A stretch of 64,000 bases of DNA. Origin: Halodurantibacterium flavum (lineage in GTDB: Bacteria > Pseudomonadota > Alphaproteobacteria > Rhodobacterales > Rhodobacteraceae). Positions 24,258-33,717 of this stretch are shown here, piece by piece. Location of the stretch: positions 186,001-250,000 of the forward strand of contig NZ_JBHUGH010000003.1 of assembly GCF_042681825.1 (NCBI RefSeq), read 5' to 3'. The notes beneath the pieces were generated by a model, which was not told the DNA's origin, ran no database searches, and saw only the letters and a list, made by a program, of their open reading frames with translations. The position numbers and the translations under genes are program-made. Positions within the stretch are counted from its first letter, which is position 1. Each line of letters starts with the position of its first letter.

Positions 24258-25399
24258 CAACCGGAACCGGAGCCCCCCGCATGACACGCCTGATCGCCAC
24301 CCGACTGATCGACCGCCGGATGGGCATCTTCCTGATCGGCCTTTTCATCATCACCGTGGCCCTGCCCATCGGCAACCTGTGGATCGAGGGCCGGCCCGTC
24401 CCGTCCTATGCGGTGTCGCTGATGGGCAAGTACCTCTGCTACGCGCTGCTTGCCGTCGCGCTGGACCTCGTCTGGGGCTATTGCGGCATCCTCTCCCTCG
24501 GCCATGGCGCGTTTTTCGCGCTTGGCGGCTATGCGATGGGGATGCACCTGATGCGCGAGATCGGCACGCGCGGGGTCTATGCCAACGCGAACCTGCCCGA
24601 CTTCATGGTCTTTCTGGGCTGGCAGGAACTGCCCTGGTTCTGGTGGGGTTTCGACATGTTCTGGTTCGCCGCGCTGATGGCGATGCTGGTACCGGGCTTT
24701 CTCGCCTTTGTCTTCGGCTGGTTCGCCTTCCGCAGCCGGGTGACGGGCGTCTACCTCTCGATCATCACGCAGGCGCTGACCTATGCGCTGATGCTCGCCT
24801 TCTTCCGCAACGAGATGGGGTTCGGCGGCAATAACGGGCTGACCGATTTCAAGGACATCCTCGGCTTTCCGCTGCAATCGGACCGGACGCGGGTGGGGCT
24901 GATGGTCGCCTCGGCGGTGGCGTTGGCGGGTGGGCTGTTGCTGGCGCGCTGGATCACCACATCCCGGCTGGGACAGGTGCTGGTCTGCGTCCGCGATGCC
25001 GAAAGCAGGACCCGGTTCCTCGGCTATCGGGTCGAGCATTACAAGCTTTTCATCTTCACCCTCTCGGCCATGATGGCGGGCGTCGCGGGCGCGCTTTACA
25101 CGCCGCAGGTCGGCATCATCAACCCGGGTGAGTTCAGCCCCGCCAACTCGATCGAGATCGTGATCTGGGTGGCGCTCGGGGGGCGCGGCACGCTTGTGGG
25201 CGCGGCGCTGGGGGCGATCCTTGTGGCGCTGGCCAAGACCTATTTCACAGGCTGGATGCCCGAATACTGGCTGTTCGCGCTGGGGGCGCTGTTCATATTC
25301 GTCACCATTGCCCTGCCCAAGGGGGTTCTGGGCGCGATCGAGGGCGGTCTGGGCCGCCTGCGCCCCCGTCGCCGCCCCACGGAAGAGGTCCGCGCATGA
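24254..25399 (+). CDS. urtC: Urea ABC transporter, permease UrtC
   Basis: LivM-type inner-membrane permease of 381 residues, partner of UrtB. Diagnostic segments are YCGILSLGHGAFFALGGYAMG, FFRNEMGFGGNNGLTDFKD and YTPQVGIINPGEFSPANSIE followed by WVALGGRGTLVGA. ATG 24254 overlaps the urtB stop (ATGA); Met10 (24281) is an alternative start. The stop overlaps urtD. Confidence 0.95.
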   Translation: MTTGTGAPRMTRLIATRLIDRRMGIFLIGLFIITVALPIGNLWIEGRPVPSYAVSLMGKYLCYALLAVALDLVWGYCGILSLGHGAFFALGGYAMGMHLMREIGTRGVYANANLPDFMVFLGWQELPWFWWGFDMFWFAALMAMLVPGFLAFVFGWFAFRSRVTGVYLSIITQALTYALMLAFFRNEMGFGGNNGLTDFKDILGFPLQSDRTRVGLMVASAVALAGGLLLARWITTSRLGQVLVCVRDAESRTRFLGYRVEHYKLFIFTLSAMMAGVAGALYTPQVGIINPGEFSPANSIEIVIWVALGGRGTLVGAALGAILVALAKTYFTGWMPEYWLFALGALFIFVTIALPKGVLGAIEGGLGRLRPRRRPTEEVRA

Positions 25400-26136
25400 G
25401 CCGCCCGCAGCTTCTTCTGGACGGCGTCAGCCGCACATTCGACGGGTTCAAGGCGATCAACAACCTGTCCATGGTCGTGGACAAGGGCGAATTGCGCGCC
25501 GTCATCGGCCCGAACGGCGCTGGCAAGACGACGATGATGGACATCATCACCGGCAAGACCCGCCCCGACAGCGGCAAGGTCCTCTGGGACCAGCGCATCG
25601 ACCTGACCCGGATGGATGAGGCCGACACGGCCCGGCTGGGCATCGGACGCAAGTTCCAGAAACCGACGGTGTTTGAGTCCCACACGGTCGAGGACAACCT
25701 GCGCCTTGCGCTCAAGGGCGGGCGTTCGGTCTGGGCGACGCTCTTCCATCGCCGCACGGGGCCGGAAAACCGCCGGATCGCCGAGCTTCTGGACCTCATC
25801 CGCCTGACCGAGGCGCGCCACCGCCCCGCCGCCGATCTGAGCCACGGACAGAAGCAATGGCTCGAAATCGGGATGCTGCTGGCGCAGGACCCGGAATTGC
25901 TGCTGGTGGATGAGCCGGCCGCCGGGATGACCGACGCGGAAACCATGTGGACGGCCGAGCTGCTGAAATCCATCGCCGGCGACCGTTCGGTCATCGTGGT
26001 GGAACATGACATGGAATTCGTGCGGGAACTCGATTGCCGGGTGACGGTGCTGCATCAGGGGTCGGTGCTGGCCGAAGGCTCGCTCGCCCATGTCAGCGCG
26101 ATGCCCGAGGTCGTCGAAGTCTATCTGGGGCGCTGA
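25396..26136 (+). CDS. urtD: Urea ABC transporter, ATP-binding protein UrtD
   Basis: Cytoplasmic LivG-type ATPase of 246 residues. Walker A is GPNGAGKTT, the signature is LSHGQKQWLEIGMLLAQDP (with the LSHGQ of UrtD), Walker B is LLLVDEPAAGMTDAE and the switch His is in VVEHDMEFV. It powers urea import with UrtE. Start and stop are packed against urtC (ATGA) and urtE. Confidence 0.95.
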   Translation: MSRPQLLLDGVSRTFDGFKAINNLSMVVDKGELRAVIGPNGAGKTTMMDIITGKTRPDSGKVLWDQRIDLTRMDEADTARLGIGRKFQKPTVFESHTVEDNLRLALKGGRSVWATLFHRRTGPENRRIAELLDLIRLTEARHRPAADLSHGQKQWLEIGMLLAQDPELLLVDEPAAGMTDAETMWTAELLKSIAGDRSVIVVEHDMEFVRELDCRVTVLHQGSVLAEGSLAHVSAMPEVVEVYLGR

Positions 26137-26137
26137 A

Positions 26138-26842
26138 ATGCTGGAAATCACCGATGTCACCCTGCAATACGGCGCCGCCCGGGCGCTGCGCGGCGTCAGT
26201 TGCACCGCCGAGCCGGGGCAGGTCACGACCGTGCTGGGCCGGAACGGGGTGGGCAAGACCTCGCTCTTGCGCGCGATCGTGGGACGCCATGGGATCAGCG
26301 GCGGCGCGATCCGGTGGGAGGGGGCGGATATCGCGCGCCTTTCACCCGTGCTGCGCGCGCAGCGGGGGATCGGCTATGTCCCGCAGGGTCGAGAGGTGTT
26401 TCCCCTGCTCACCGTTCGCGAGAACCTGGAGACCGGCTTTGCCGCCCTGCCCCGCGGCCAGCGCCGCATCCCGGATGAGGTGTTCGAGCTTTTCCCGGTG
26501 CTGGGGCAGATGATGAACCGGCGTGGTGGCGACCTGTCGGGCGGGCAGCAACAGCAGCTTGCCATCGGGCGGGCAATGGTGATGCGCCCCCGCCTGCTGG
26601 TCCTCGACGAACCGACCGAGGGTATCCAGCCCTCGATCATCAAGGATATCGGGCGGGCGATCACATGGCTCCGGTCCGAGGCGGGGATGGCGATCCTGCT
26701 GGTCGAACAGTATTTCGACTTTGCCCGCGACCTGGCCGACCGGTTCTGCGTGATGGATCGCGGCGAGGTGGTGATGTCTGGCACCGGCCCGGAAATGAGC
26801 GGCCCGCGCGAACCCGAACTGCGCCGCTGGCTGACCGTCTGA
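26138..26842 (+). CDS. urtE: Urea ABC transporter, ATP-binding protein UrtE
   Basis: LivF-type ATPase of 234 residues. Walker A is GRNGVGKTS, the signature LSGGQQQQLAIGRAMVMRP, Walker B LLVLDEPTEGIQPSI, and the switch His position reads LLVEQYFDFA, as usual for LivF/UrtE. It starts one base after the urtD stop and ends the operon. The 231-base gap to the next gene shows no clear terminator. Confidence 0.94.
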   Translation: MLEITDVTLQYGAARALRGVSCTAEPGQVTTVLGRNGVGKTSLLRAIVGRHGISGGAIRWEGADIARLSPVLRAQRGIGYVPQGREVFPLLTVRENLETGFAALPRGQRRIPDEVFELFPVLGQMMNRRGGDLSGGQQQQLAIGRAMVMRPRLLVLDEPTEGIQPSIIKDIGRAITWLRSEAGMAILLVEQYFDFARDLADRFCVMDRGEVVMSGTGPEMSGPREPELRRWLTV

Positions 26843-27073
26843 CCGGCGCGGCCATGTCCCGGGCCGTCAGGCGGCCGCGGCGCATGTCCACGCCCCTGTC
26901 AAGACAAAGCGCAGGGCGCGACAAAGGGTGGCAGTTGCGGCGTTTCGGCCCCCCCGTGGGGCCGGTTTACCTTGACACTCTCTGCAAACCTCCTCCATCA
27001 AGGCCGCGAATTAAGACCATAACTTCTCGGGTTCACCTCCCACCGGGCGAAACAACGAACGGAACGAACAGGT

Positions 27074-29929
27074 ATGTCCCTTGTCCTGATTGCGGCGCTG
27101 CCGTTTCTGGGCGCGCTCATCCCCGGACTGATGATCCGGGCCGGGCGCAACGCCTGTGCCATGATGACCGGCTCTTTCACGGCCCTGGCACTGATCCTTC
27201 TGCTGATCGAGGCCCCCGCCGTCCTGCGCGGCGAGGTCATCCGCACCCGGATTTCCTGGATGCCGGGGCTCGGGCTCGACGCGAACTTCTTTCTCGACGG
27301 GTTGGGGCTGCTCTTTGCCGGCATGATCCTGGGCATCGGGCTTCTGGTGATCCTCTATGCCCGGTTCTACCTGTCGAAATCCGACCCGATGGGGCAGTTC
27401 TACACCTATCTCATGCTCTTTCAGGGCGCGATGGTGGGGATCGTCCTGTCCGACAACATCCTGCTTTTGCTGATTTTCTGGGAGCTGACGTCGCTGTCGT
27501 CCTTCCTGCTGATCGGCTATTGGAAACACCTGCCCGAGGGCCGGCAGGGCGCCCGGATGGCGCTTGCCGTCACCGGCGGCGGCGGTCTGGCGCTGATCGG
27601 GGGGATGCTTCTGCTCGGCGGTATCGCCGGCAGCTATGACATGACGGTCATCCTGCAAAGCCGCGATGTGATCCAGGCCTCGGACTGGTATCTGCCCGCG
27701 CTGCTGCTGATCCTTCTGGGCTGCTTCACCAAATCGGCGCAGTTCCCGTTCCACTTCTGGCTTCCGCATGCGATGGCCGCGCCGACCCCGGTTTCGGCCT
27801 ATCTGCATTCGGCGACGATGGTGAAGGCGGGGCTCTTTCTCATGGCGCGGCTCTGGCCGGTGCTGTCGGGGACGGATGCGTGGTTCTATATCGTGGCGAC
27901 GACCGGCCTTGTGACGATGGTGCTGGGGGCGGTGATCGCGCTCTTCAAGGACGACCTCAAGGCGCTGCTCGCGTTTTCCACGGTCTCGCATCTGGGGCTG
28001 ATCACGATGCTCCTGGGGTTCGGCACGCGCGAAGCGGCGGTGGTCGCGGTGTTCCACATCATCAACCACGCGACGTTCAAGGCCGCGCTCTTCATGTCCG
28101 CCGGCATCGTCGACCATGAGGCGCATACCCGCGACATCAAGCGTCTGGGCGGCCTGCGCCACCTGATGCCGGTGACCTTTACCATCGCGACCATCGCGGG
28201 GCTGTCGATGGCGGGCATTCCGTTCCTCAACGGCTTTCTGTCGAAAGAGATGATGCTGGAAGAGGCCGCACATACCGGCATCCTTGTCGGCGCGCTTGCG
28301 ACGCTGGGCGCGCTCTTCTCGGTGGCCTATTCGTTCCGCTTCATCGCACATACCTTCCTCGGGCCCAAACGGCACGACTATCCGGGCCATCCGCACGATC
28401 CGGGCTTCGGCCTCTGGGCCGCGCCGGCCTTTCTGGCCGTGCTGGTCGTCGCGATCGGGATCTTTCCGGCGGCGATGGTCGGCCCGCTGGTCGCGGCCAC
28501 ATCGGGCGCGGTCATTCAGGGGGAACTGCCCTATTACTCGCTGCGGATCTGGCATGGCGTGACGCCCGCGCTCTTCATGTCGATCATCGCGGTGGCGGGG
28601 GGCTGGCTGTTGCTGCGCCGGCACGCGCCCCTCGATGCGCGCTGGCTGGCGGCCCGCCGCCCCGAGGCCAAGGCGATCTTTGACCGTGGCATGGATGGGG
28701 CAGTCGGCATGTCGCGCCGGCTGACCGACGCGCTGCATGACGGCGCGCTGAGCCGCTATCTGATGATCTTCTCGGCGGCGGCTGTGGTCATCGGTACCGT
28801 GTCTTTCCTGGGCGGAACCCATGGCGCGGGAACGCATCAGATGCTGCCTGTCACGCCGATGGCGCTGATCGGCCTGCTGCTGGTCGTCACGGCCTCGCTG
28901 GGTGTCGTGCTCTTCCACCGCAATCGTCTGCTGTCGCTGGTGATCATCAGCGTGAACGGCCTCGTGATCTCGCTCGGCTTCGTCTATCTCTCGGCCCCCG
29001 ACCTTGCGCTGACGCAGCTCACGGTCGAGGTGGTGACGATCATCCTGCTGCTTCTGGCGCTGAACTTCCTGCCCAAGGAAACCCCGCGCGAAAGCTCGTC
29101 CGCCCGCAAGTGGCGCGACGGGATCGTCGCGGGCCTTGGCGGGCTCGGCGTCGCCGCACTGGCCTATGCGATCATGGCGCGCGATCTCGCGTTTGACTCG
29201 ATCTCGCAGTTCCACCTCGACCAGTCCTATCCGGGCGGGGGCGGCACGAACGTCGTGAACGTGATCCTCGTGGATTTCCGCGGCTACGATACGTTCGGCG
29301 AAATCGTGGTGCTGGGCATCGCGGCACTGGCGATCTTTGCCCTGACCGAGGCGCTGCTGCATGGCCCTGCGTCAAAGCGCCTGCTGTCCTGGGTGCCGGA
29401 CCAGAAACGCGCGGGCGACCGCCATCCGCTGATGCTGGTGGTGGCGACGCGGGTGATGATGCCCATGGCGGTGATGGTCGGCGTCTATATCTTCCTGCGT
29501 GGCCATAACGAACCCGGCGGCGGCTTTATCGCCGGTCTGGTCGTGTCGATCGCGCTTCTGATGCAATACATGGCATCGGGCTTTGCCTGGGCGCAGGAAC
29601 GCCAGCGGGCGGATTACCATGCGATCATCGCATCGGGCGTGCTGATCGCCGCGGCGACCGGCGTGGGCGCCTGGCTGGCCGGCCGGCCGTTCCTGACCTC
29701 TGCCTTCGGCTATTTCCGCATCCCGCCGATGGATTACTTCGAGCTCGCGACGGCCATGGCCTTTGACGTGGGCGTGTTCCTTGCGGTCGTGGGGTCGGTG
29801 ATGCTGGCGCTGGCAAGCCTGTCGCGGCTGGCCCGCCGCGCCGGGGAGACGGTGAACGAGACGCCGATGGATATCGACCCGTCCCGCGCGCCCGCGCCCG
29901 TATCGCCCGAGACCGAGGAGGCCCGCTGA
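27074..29929 (+). CDS. phaAB: Monovalent cation/H+ antiporter, fused subunit A/B (Mrp/Pha type)
   Basis: Membrane protein of 951 residues. The first two thirds is the NuoL-like antiporter core (FPFHFWLPHAMAAPTPVSAYL with the following LHSATMVKAG, and NHATFKAALFMSAGIVDHE); then the MrpA C-terminal hydrogenase-4-like module (DLALTQLTVEVVTIILLLLAL), then an MrpB domain (RVMMPMAVMVGVYIFLRGHN, GGGFIAGLVVSIALLMQYMA). The A-B fusion defines group 2 (Pha-type) systems of rhizobia and Rhodobacterales. It exports Na+ or K+ in exchange for protons for pH and salt tolerance. First gene of six. Confidence 0.94.
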   Translation: MSLVLIAALPFLGALIPGLMIRAGRNACAMMTGSFTALALILLLIEAPAVLRGEVIRTRISWMPGLGLDANFFLDGLGLLFAGMILGIGLLVILYARFYLSKSDPMGQFYTYLMLFQGAMVGIVLSDNILLLLIFWELTSLSSFLLIGYWKHLPEGRQGARMALAVTGGGGLALIGGMLLLGGIAGSYDMTVILQSRDVIQASDWYLPALLLILLGCFTKSAQFPFHFWLPHAMAAPTPVSAYLHSATMVKAGLFLMARLWPVLSGTDAWFYIVATTGLVTMVLGAVIALFKDDLKALLAFSTVSHLGLITMLLGFGTREAAVVAVFHIINHATFKAALFMSAGIVDHEAHTRDIKRLGGLRHLMPVTFTIATIAGLSMAGIPFLNGFLSKEMMLEEAAHTGILVGALATLGALFSVAYSFRFIAHTFLGPKRHDYPGHPHDPGFGLWAAPAFLAVLVVAIGIFPAAMVGPLVAATSGAVIQGELPYYSLRIWHGVTPALFMSIIAVAGGWLLLRRHAPLDARWLAARRPEAKAIFDRGMDGAVGMSRRLTDALHDGALSRYLMIFSAAAVVIGTVSFLGGTHGAGTHQMLPVTPMALIGLLLVVTASLGVVLFHRNRLLSLVIISVNGLVISLGFVYLSAPDLALTQLTVEVVTIILLLLALNFLPKETPRESSSARKWRDGIVAGLGGLGVAALAYAIMARDLAFDSISQFHLDQSYPGGGGTNVVNVILVDFRGYDTFGEIVVLGIAALAIFALTEALLHGPASKRLLSWVPDQKRAGDRHPLMLVVATRVMMPMAVMVGVYIFLRGHNEPGGGFIAGLVVSIALLMQYMASGFAWAQERQRADYHAIIASGVLIAAATGVGAWLAGRPFLTSAFGYFRIPPMDYFELATAMAFDVGVFLAVVGSVMLALASLSRLARRAGETVNETPMDIDPSRAPAPVSPETEEAR

Positions 29930-30270
29930 TGGAACTGATCGTAGCCCTTTCCGTCGGCGCGCTCACGGCTGCCGGTATCTACCTGATCCTGCGGCTCCGG
30001 ACCTTTCCGGTCGTGCTGGGCACGGCGATGCTCTCCTATGCCGTGAACGTGTTCCTGTTCGCCTCGGGCCGGCTGGCGATCAACCAGCCGCCCGTGCTGC
30101 TGGCGGATGGCCCCTATTCGGACCCGCTGCCGCAGGCGCTGGTGCTGACGGCCATCGTGATCGCGTTCGGCATGACCGCCGTGGTGGTGATGCTGGCGCT
30201 TGGCGCCTATCTCGAATCCGGCACGGACGAAATCGACATGAATGACGACCAGAAGGGGGTTCGCAAATGA
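29929..30270 (+). CDS. phaC: Antiporter subunit C (MrpC/PhaC)
   Basis: NuoK-like membrane protein of 113 residues with three hydrophobic helices (LIVALSVGALTAAGIYLIL, FPVVLGTAMLSYAVNVFLFA, ALVLTAIVIAFGMTAVVVML). The motif DPLPQALVLTAIVIAF is typical of MrpC. It is coupled upstream by TGATG and downstream by ATGA. Confidence 0.93.
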   Translation: MELIVALSVGALTAAGIYLILRLRTFPVVLGTAMLSYAVNVFLFASGRLAINQPPVLLADGPYSDPLPQALVLTAIVIAFGMTAVVVMLALGAYLESGTDEIDMNDDQKGVRK

Positions 30271-31916
30271 ACCACCTGATCCTTGCGCCGGTCATCCTGC
30301 CGGCGATGCTTGCGCCCCTCATCGTGCTGGTGATGCGCCACGACCTGTCGCTGCAGCGGATCTTTTCGATGATCGGCAGCCTCGCGATCCTGGTGATTGC
30401 GCTGCTTCTATTCGGGCAGGCCCAGACCGGCACGATCCAGGTCTATGAGATGGGGAACTGGCCCGCGCCCTTCGGCATCGTGCTGGTGCTCGACCGGCTG
30501 TCGGCGCTTCTGGTGCTGATGACGGCGGTGCTGGGTGTGGCGGTGACGCTTTACGCCATCGGTTCGGGCTGGGACGCGCGGGGCAAGCATTTCCATGCGC
30601 TGCTGCAATTCCAGCTGATGGGGATCGTGGGCGCCTTTCTGACCGGCGACGCCTTCAACCTCTTCGTGTTCTTCGAGGTGCTGCTGATTGCATCCTACGG
30701 GCTGATGATCCATGGCGGGGGCACGCTGCGGCTGCGCGCGGGCGTCCAGTATGTCGTCTACAACCTCGTCGGTTCGGCGCTGTTCCTCTTTGCGCTTGCG
30801 ACGCTTTACGGGGTCACGGGCACGCTGAACCTTGCCGACATGGCGCAGCGCGTCGCCGCCCTCCCCGAGGGGGACGCGGCCCTTGTGCGGGTGGGCGCGG
30901 TCCTGCTGCTTCTGGTCTTTGCGGTCAAGGCGGCGGTGGTGCCGGTGCAGTTCTGGCTGCCGAACACCTATACCTATGCCCCTGCCCCGGTTGCAGCGCT
31001 CTTCGCGATCATGACCAAGGTAGGCGCCTATGCGATCCTGCGGGTCTACACGCTGGTCTTCGGCCCGGACGTCCCCGCCATCGGCACGCTGATCGGCGAC
31101 TGGCTGATCCCGGCGGCGGTCGTCACGGTGACGCTGGGGATGGTGGGCGTGCTGGGCGCGCGCCATCTGGGGCGGCTGATCTCGTTTTCGGTGATCGGCT
31201 CGATGGGGACGCTCTTCCTTGCCATCGGCCTTTTCACGCCCGAGGCCACCTCGGCCGCGCTTTACTACATGATCCACTCGACCTTCGCGGCGGCCATCCT
31301 GTTCCTGATCGCCGATCTGGTGACGGCGCGCCGGGGTGCCGTGGGGGGCGACATCGTGGCGGCACCGCCCATTGCGCAGAATGGCCTGATCGCGGCGCTC
31401 TTCTTTGGCGCGGCGATCGCGATGGCGGGTCTGCCGCCGCTGTCGGGCTTTATCGGCAAGCTGCTGATCCTTGATGCGGCGCGCGATACGGGCGCGATGG
31501 CGGTCGTCTTTGCCGCGATCCTCATCACCTCGCTCATCGCGGTGGTGGGTTTTGCCCGGGCGGGTTCGACGCTGTTCTGGAAGGCCCATGCCGTCGAGGG
31601 TGAGATGCCCCCTGCCCCGACCGGGCATCTGCCGCTGGTCGTCACGGGTGGCCTTATGGCGGTGATGGTCCTGCTGGTCGTGCTGGCCGGCCCGACCACC
31701 GCCTATCTGGACGCGACGGCCGCGCAGGTCTTCGACAAGGCCGGTTATATCGACGCCGTCATGCCGCCCCTTGATGCCGAGGGGATGCCGATCCCGCAAA
31801 GCGGCGTGCCAGAAGGGTCCGGCCCCCTGCCCCCCGACGGGCCGCAGACCGCCCTGCCCGACGGAGAGGAGCCGGGCACCGTCCCCGGCGCCTATGACCA
31901 CGAAGGAGCCGACTGA
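30267..31916 (+). CDS. phaD: Antiporter subunit D (MrpD/PhaD)
   Basis: NuoM/NuoN-like proton-translocating subunit of 549 residues with about 14 helices. Recognisable are FEVLLIASYGLMIHGGG, the channel segment VKAAVVPVQFWLPNTYTYAP with APAPVAALFAIMTKVGAYA, and HSTFAAAILFLIADLV. The last 60 residues are a Pro/Gly/Asp-rich soluble tail (PQSGVPEGSGPLPPDGPQ) longer than I expect for the family. Confidence 0.94.
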   Translation: MNHLILAPVILPAMLAPLIVLVMRHDLSLQRIFSMIGSLAILVIALLLFGQAQTGTIQVYEMGNWPAPFGIVLVLDRLSALLVLMTAVLGVAVTLYAIGSGWDARGKHFHALLQFQLMGIVGAFLTGDAFNLFVFFEVLLIASYGLMIHGGGTLRLRAGVQYVVYNLVGSALFLFALATLYGVTGTLNLADMAQRVAALPEGDAALVRVGAVLLLLVFAVKAAVVPVQFWLPNTYTYAPAPVAALFAIMTKVGAYAILRVYTLVFGPDVPAIGTLIGDWLIPAAVVTVTLGMVGVLGARHLGRLISFSVIGSMGTLFLAIGLFTPEATSAALYYMIHSTFAAAILFLIADLVTARRGAVGGDIVAAPPIAQNGLIAALFFGAAIAMAGLPPLSGFIGKLLILDAARDTGAMAVVFAAILITSLIAVVGFARAGSTLFWKAHAVEGEMPPAPTGHLPLVVTGGLMAVMVLLVVLAGPTTAYLDATAAQVFDKAGYIDAVMPPLDAEGMPIPQSGVPEGSGPLPPDGPQTALPDGEEPGTVPGAYDHEGAD

Positions 31917-32407
31917 TGCTTCGCAAGATCGTGCCTCATCCCCTTCTGACGCTGACGCTGACCATCGTCTGGCTGATGCTCATGAACCACGTCTCGCTGG
32001 GCGGGCTGATATTTGGCCTGATCCTGGGCATCATCATCCCGATTTTCACCGCCCCTTACTGGCCCGACCGGCCCGTCCTGCGGAACTGGCCGATGATCGT
32101 GGAATATGTTCTGATCGTTCTGTGGGACATCGTCGTGGCCAATGTCGTCGTGGCGAAGACCATCCTTTTCAAGCGCAACGCCGATCTGCGCCCGGCCTGG
32201 GTGACGATCCCGCTCGAACTGCGCTCGCCCGAGGCGATCACGATCCTGGCGGGGACGATCACCATGACGCCCGGCACGGTATCAAGCGACATTTCGGCCG
32301 ACGGGCGCGCGATCCTGGTCCATTGCCTCGACGCGCCCGACCCGGATGCGGTGCGCGACGAGATCAAGCAACGCTATGAACGCCGGCTGAAGGAGATTTT
32401 CCTGTGA
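31916..32407 (+). CDS. phaE: Antiporter subunit E (MrpE/PhaE)
   Basis: Small membrane protein of 163 residues: two or three N-terminal helices, then a soluble domain with FKRNADLRPAWVTIPLELRS and TILAGTITMTPGTVSSDIS, characteristic of MrpE. It is required for assembly and activity of the Mrp complex. The start overlaps the subunit D stop by one base. Confidence 0.93.
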   Translation: MLRKIVPHPLLTLTLTIVWLMLMNHVSLGGLIFGLILGIIIPIFTAPYWPDRPVLRNWPMIVEYVLIVLWDIVVANVVVAKTILFKRNADLRPAWVTIPLELRSPEAITILAGTITMTPGTVSSDISADGRAILVHCLDAPDPDAVRDEIKQRYERRLKEIFL

Positions 32408-32673
32408 TCACCTACGCCCTTTACTTCGCCTTTGCCTGTTTCGGGCTGGGCCTTCTGTTCAACCTCTGGCATCTGGCGCGCGCGTCGGGCATCGGCGACC
32501 GGGTTCTGGCGCTCGACACCATGGTCATCAACGCCATCGCGCTCCTCATCCTTTACGGCGTGGCCGAGGGGACGGCGGTCTATTTCGAGGCGTCGATGCT
32601 TTTTGCGATGGTCGGGTTCGTGTCCACGGTATCCTACTGCAAGTTCATGCTGCGCGGCGACATCATCGAGTGA
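32404..32673 (+). CDS. phaF: Antiporter subunit F (MrpF/PhaF)
   Basis: Three-helix membrane protein of 89 residues (GDRVLALDTMVINAIALLIL is the family hallmark). The start is GTG at 32404, chosen because it overlaps the subunit E stop (GTGA) and gives the full first helix YALYFAFACFGLGLLF. Confidence 0.9.
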   Translation: MITYALYFAFACFGLGLLFNLWHLARASGIGDRVLALDTMVINAIALLILYGVAEGTAVYFEASMLFAMVGFVSTVSYCKFMLRGDIIE

Positions 32674-32683
32674 GGAGAGCAGA

Positions 32684-33073
32684 ATGACCCTGATCGCGGA
32701 AATCCTCATCTCTGTGCTGCTGGTCATCAGCGGTGTCTTTGGCCTTGTCGGGTCCTTCGGACTGATAAAGCTGCCCGACCCGATGACGCGCCTGCACGCG
32801 CCGACCAAGGCGACCACGCTGGGCGTGGGGGGCGTACTGGTCGCGTCGATGATCTACTTCGCGGTGTTCGGCGGCGGCTTTTCGTTCCATGAACTGATGA
32901 TCACCATCTTCCTGTTCATCACCGCGCCCATCGTCGCCCATTTCATCGCCAAGGCCTGGGTGCATCGCAACCTGACCCCTGCCGAACTGCCGCCCACGGG
33001 CGGTCCCAAGGGCTGGGCCTGCAAGGAAGACGCGGCCGAAGCCGACAAGACGCCCCAGCGCCCGCAGGGCTAG
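32684..33073 (+). CDS. phaG: Antiporter subunit G (MrpG/PhaG)
   Basis: Three-helix membrane protein of 129 residues with GVFGLVGSFGLIKLPDPMTR and HAPTKATTLGVGGVLVASM, diagnostic of MrpG. A Lys/Pro-rich cytoplasmic tail follows. GAGGAGAG lies upstream of ATG 32684. It is the last gene of the operon; its stop lies in the first copy of a 20-base duplication. Confidence 0.93.
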   Translation: MTLIAEILISVLLVISGVFGLVGSFGLIKLPDPMTRLHAPTKATTLGVGGVLVASMIYFAVFGGGFSFHELMITIFLFITAPIVAHFIAKAWVHRNLTPAELPPTGGPKGWACKEDAAEADKTPQRPQG

Positions 33074-33098
33074 TGCCGCAGCGCCCGCAGGGCTAGTG
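33056..33098. repeat. 20-base direct duplication covering two convergent stop codons
   Basis: CAGCGCCCGCAGGGCTAGTG is found at 33056-33075 and again at 33079-33098. The TAG in copy 1 ends phaG; the complement of CTA in copy 2 ends the convergent DUF1523 gene. Confidence 0.92.
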
Positions 33099-33671
33099 GC
33101 CGTCGCGGGCGCGGCGGCGGGCGTCCCGCCGCTCGGCACGGCGATCCCAGAACGGTTCGAGCCGCGTTTCGCGGAACCGCACCCACCAGCGCCAGATCAG
33201 GATGCCCGCCAGCGCGAACAGCGCCAGGATGACGATGTTGACCCAAGGGACCATCGTCACATCCGGCCCCGCCACCGGGCGGATGCGGATCGCGTTCGGG
33301 AACATCGACACGAACTCGAACCGCCAGCCGTAATGGGTGATCGCGACCCATTGCGGGTTCGCGGCGTTCGAGACGTAATTCTGCGCCCGCGCCTGAAGGG
33401 TGGAGCTGTTGAACTTGAAATAGGGCGGCCAGCCCCAGCCCGTATCCTCGTTCCGGTAGACCATTTCCCGGCCGTTGGGTCGCACGGCTAGGATGAAACG
33501 CACGTCGCGCGTCCCGCTTGCCGTCGTGAAACCGCTGCCGCTTGCGGTGTCGATCCGCCGGTTCTCGATCCCGACGATCCGCACGATATCGCGTTGCGGC
33601 AGGGTGTAGTGCAGAAAGCCCCCGACCACCGCAATCATGATCCCGATCACTGCCCATTTCACATATCGCAT
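33093..33671 (-). CDS. DUF1523 family membrane-anchored protein
   Basis: Protein of 192 residues with an N-terminal helix (WAVIGIMIAVVGGFLHY), a periplasmic domain (RDIVRIVGIENRRID, ENTGWGWPPYFKF-like segment NEDTGWGWPPYFKFNS) and a second helix near the C-terminus (WVNIVILALFALAGILIW), then an Arg-rich cytoplasmic tail. The pattern identifies DUF1523, of unknown function. Convergent with the Mrp operon. Confidence 0.85.
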   Translation of the reverse strand: MRYVKWAVIGIMIAVVGGFLHYTLPQRDIVRIVGIENRRIDTASGSGFTTASGTRDVRFILAVRPNGREMVYRNEDTGWGWPPYFKFNSSTLQARAQNYVSNAANPQWVAITHYGWRFEFVSMFPNAIRIRPVAGPDVTMVPWVNIVILALFALAGILIWRWWVRFRETRLEPFWDRRAERRDARRRARDGH

Positions 33672-33717
33672 CGGCGCACCTCCACGGCACAGAGGTAGCA
33701 GCCCGGGGCGTCCGCGG

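Noticed and set aside
27011..29362. 783-codon minus-strand frame opposite phaAB
   Set aside because: Composition (Arg/His/Asp/Gln-rich) is the mirror of a hydrophobic plus-strand gene; no domain.
27074..29929. Fused antiporter A/B as a novelty
   Set aside because: This fusion is established for group 2 Mrp/Pha systems in alphaproteobacteria.
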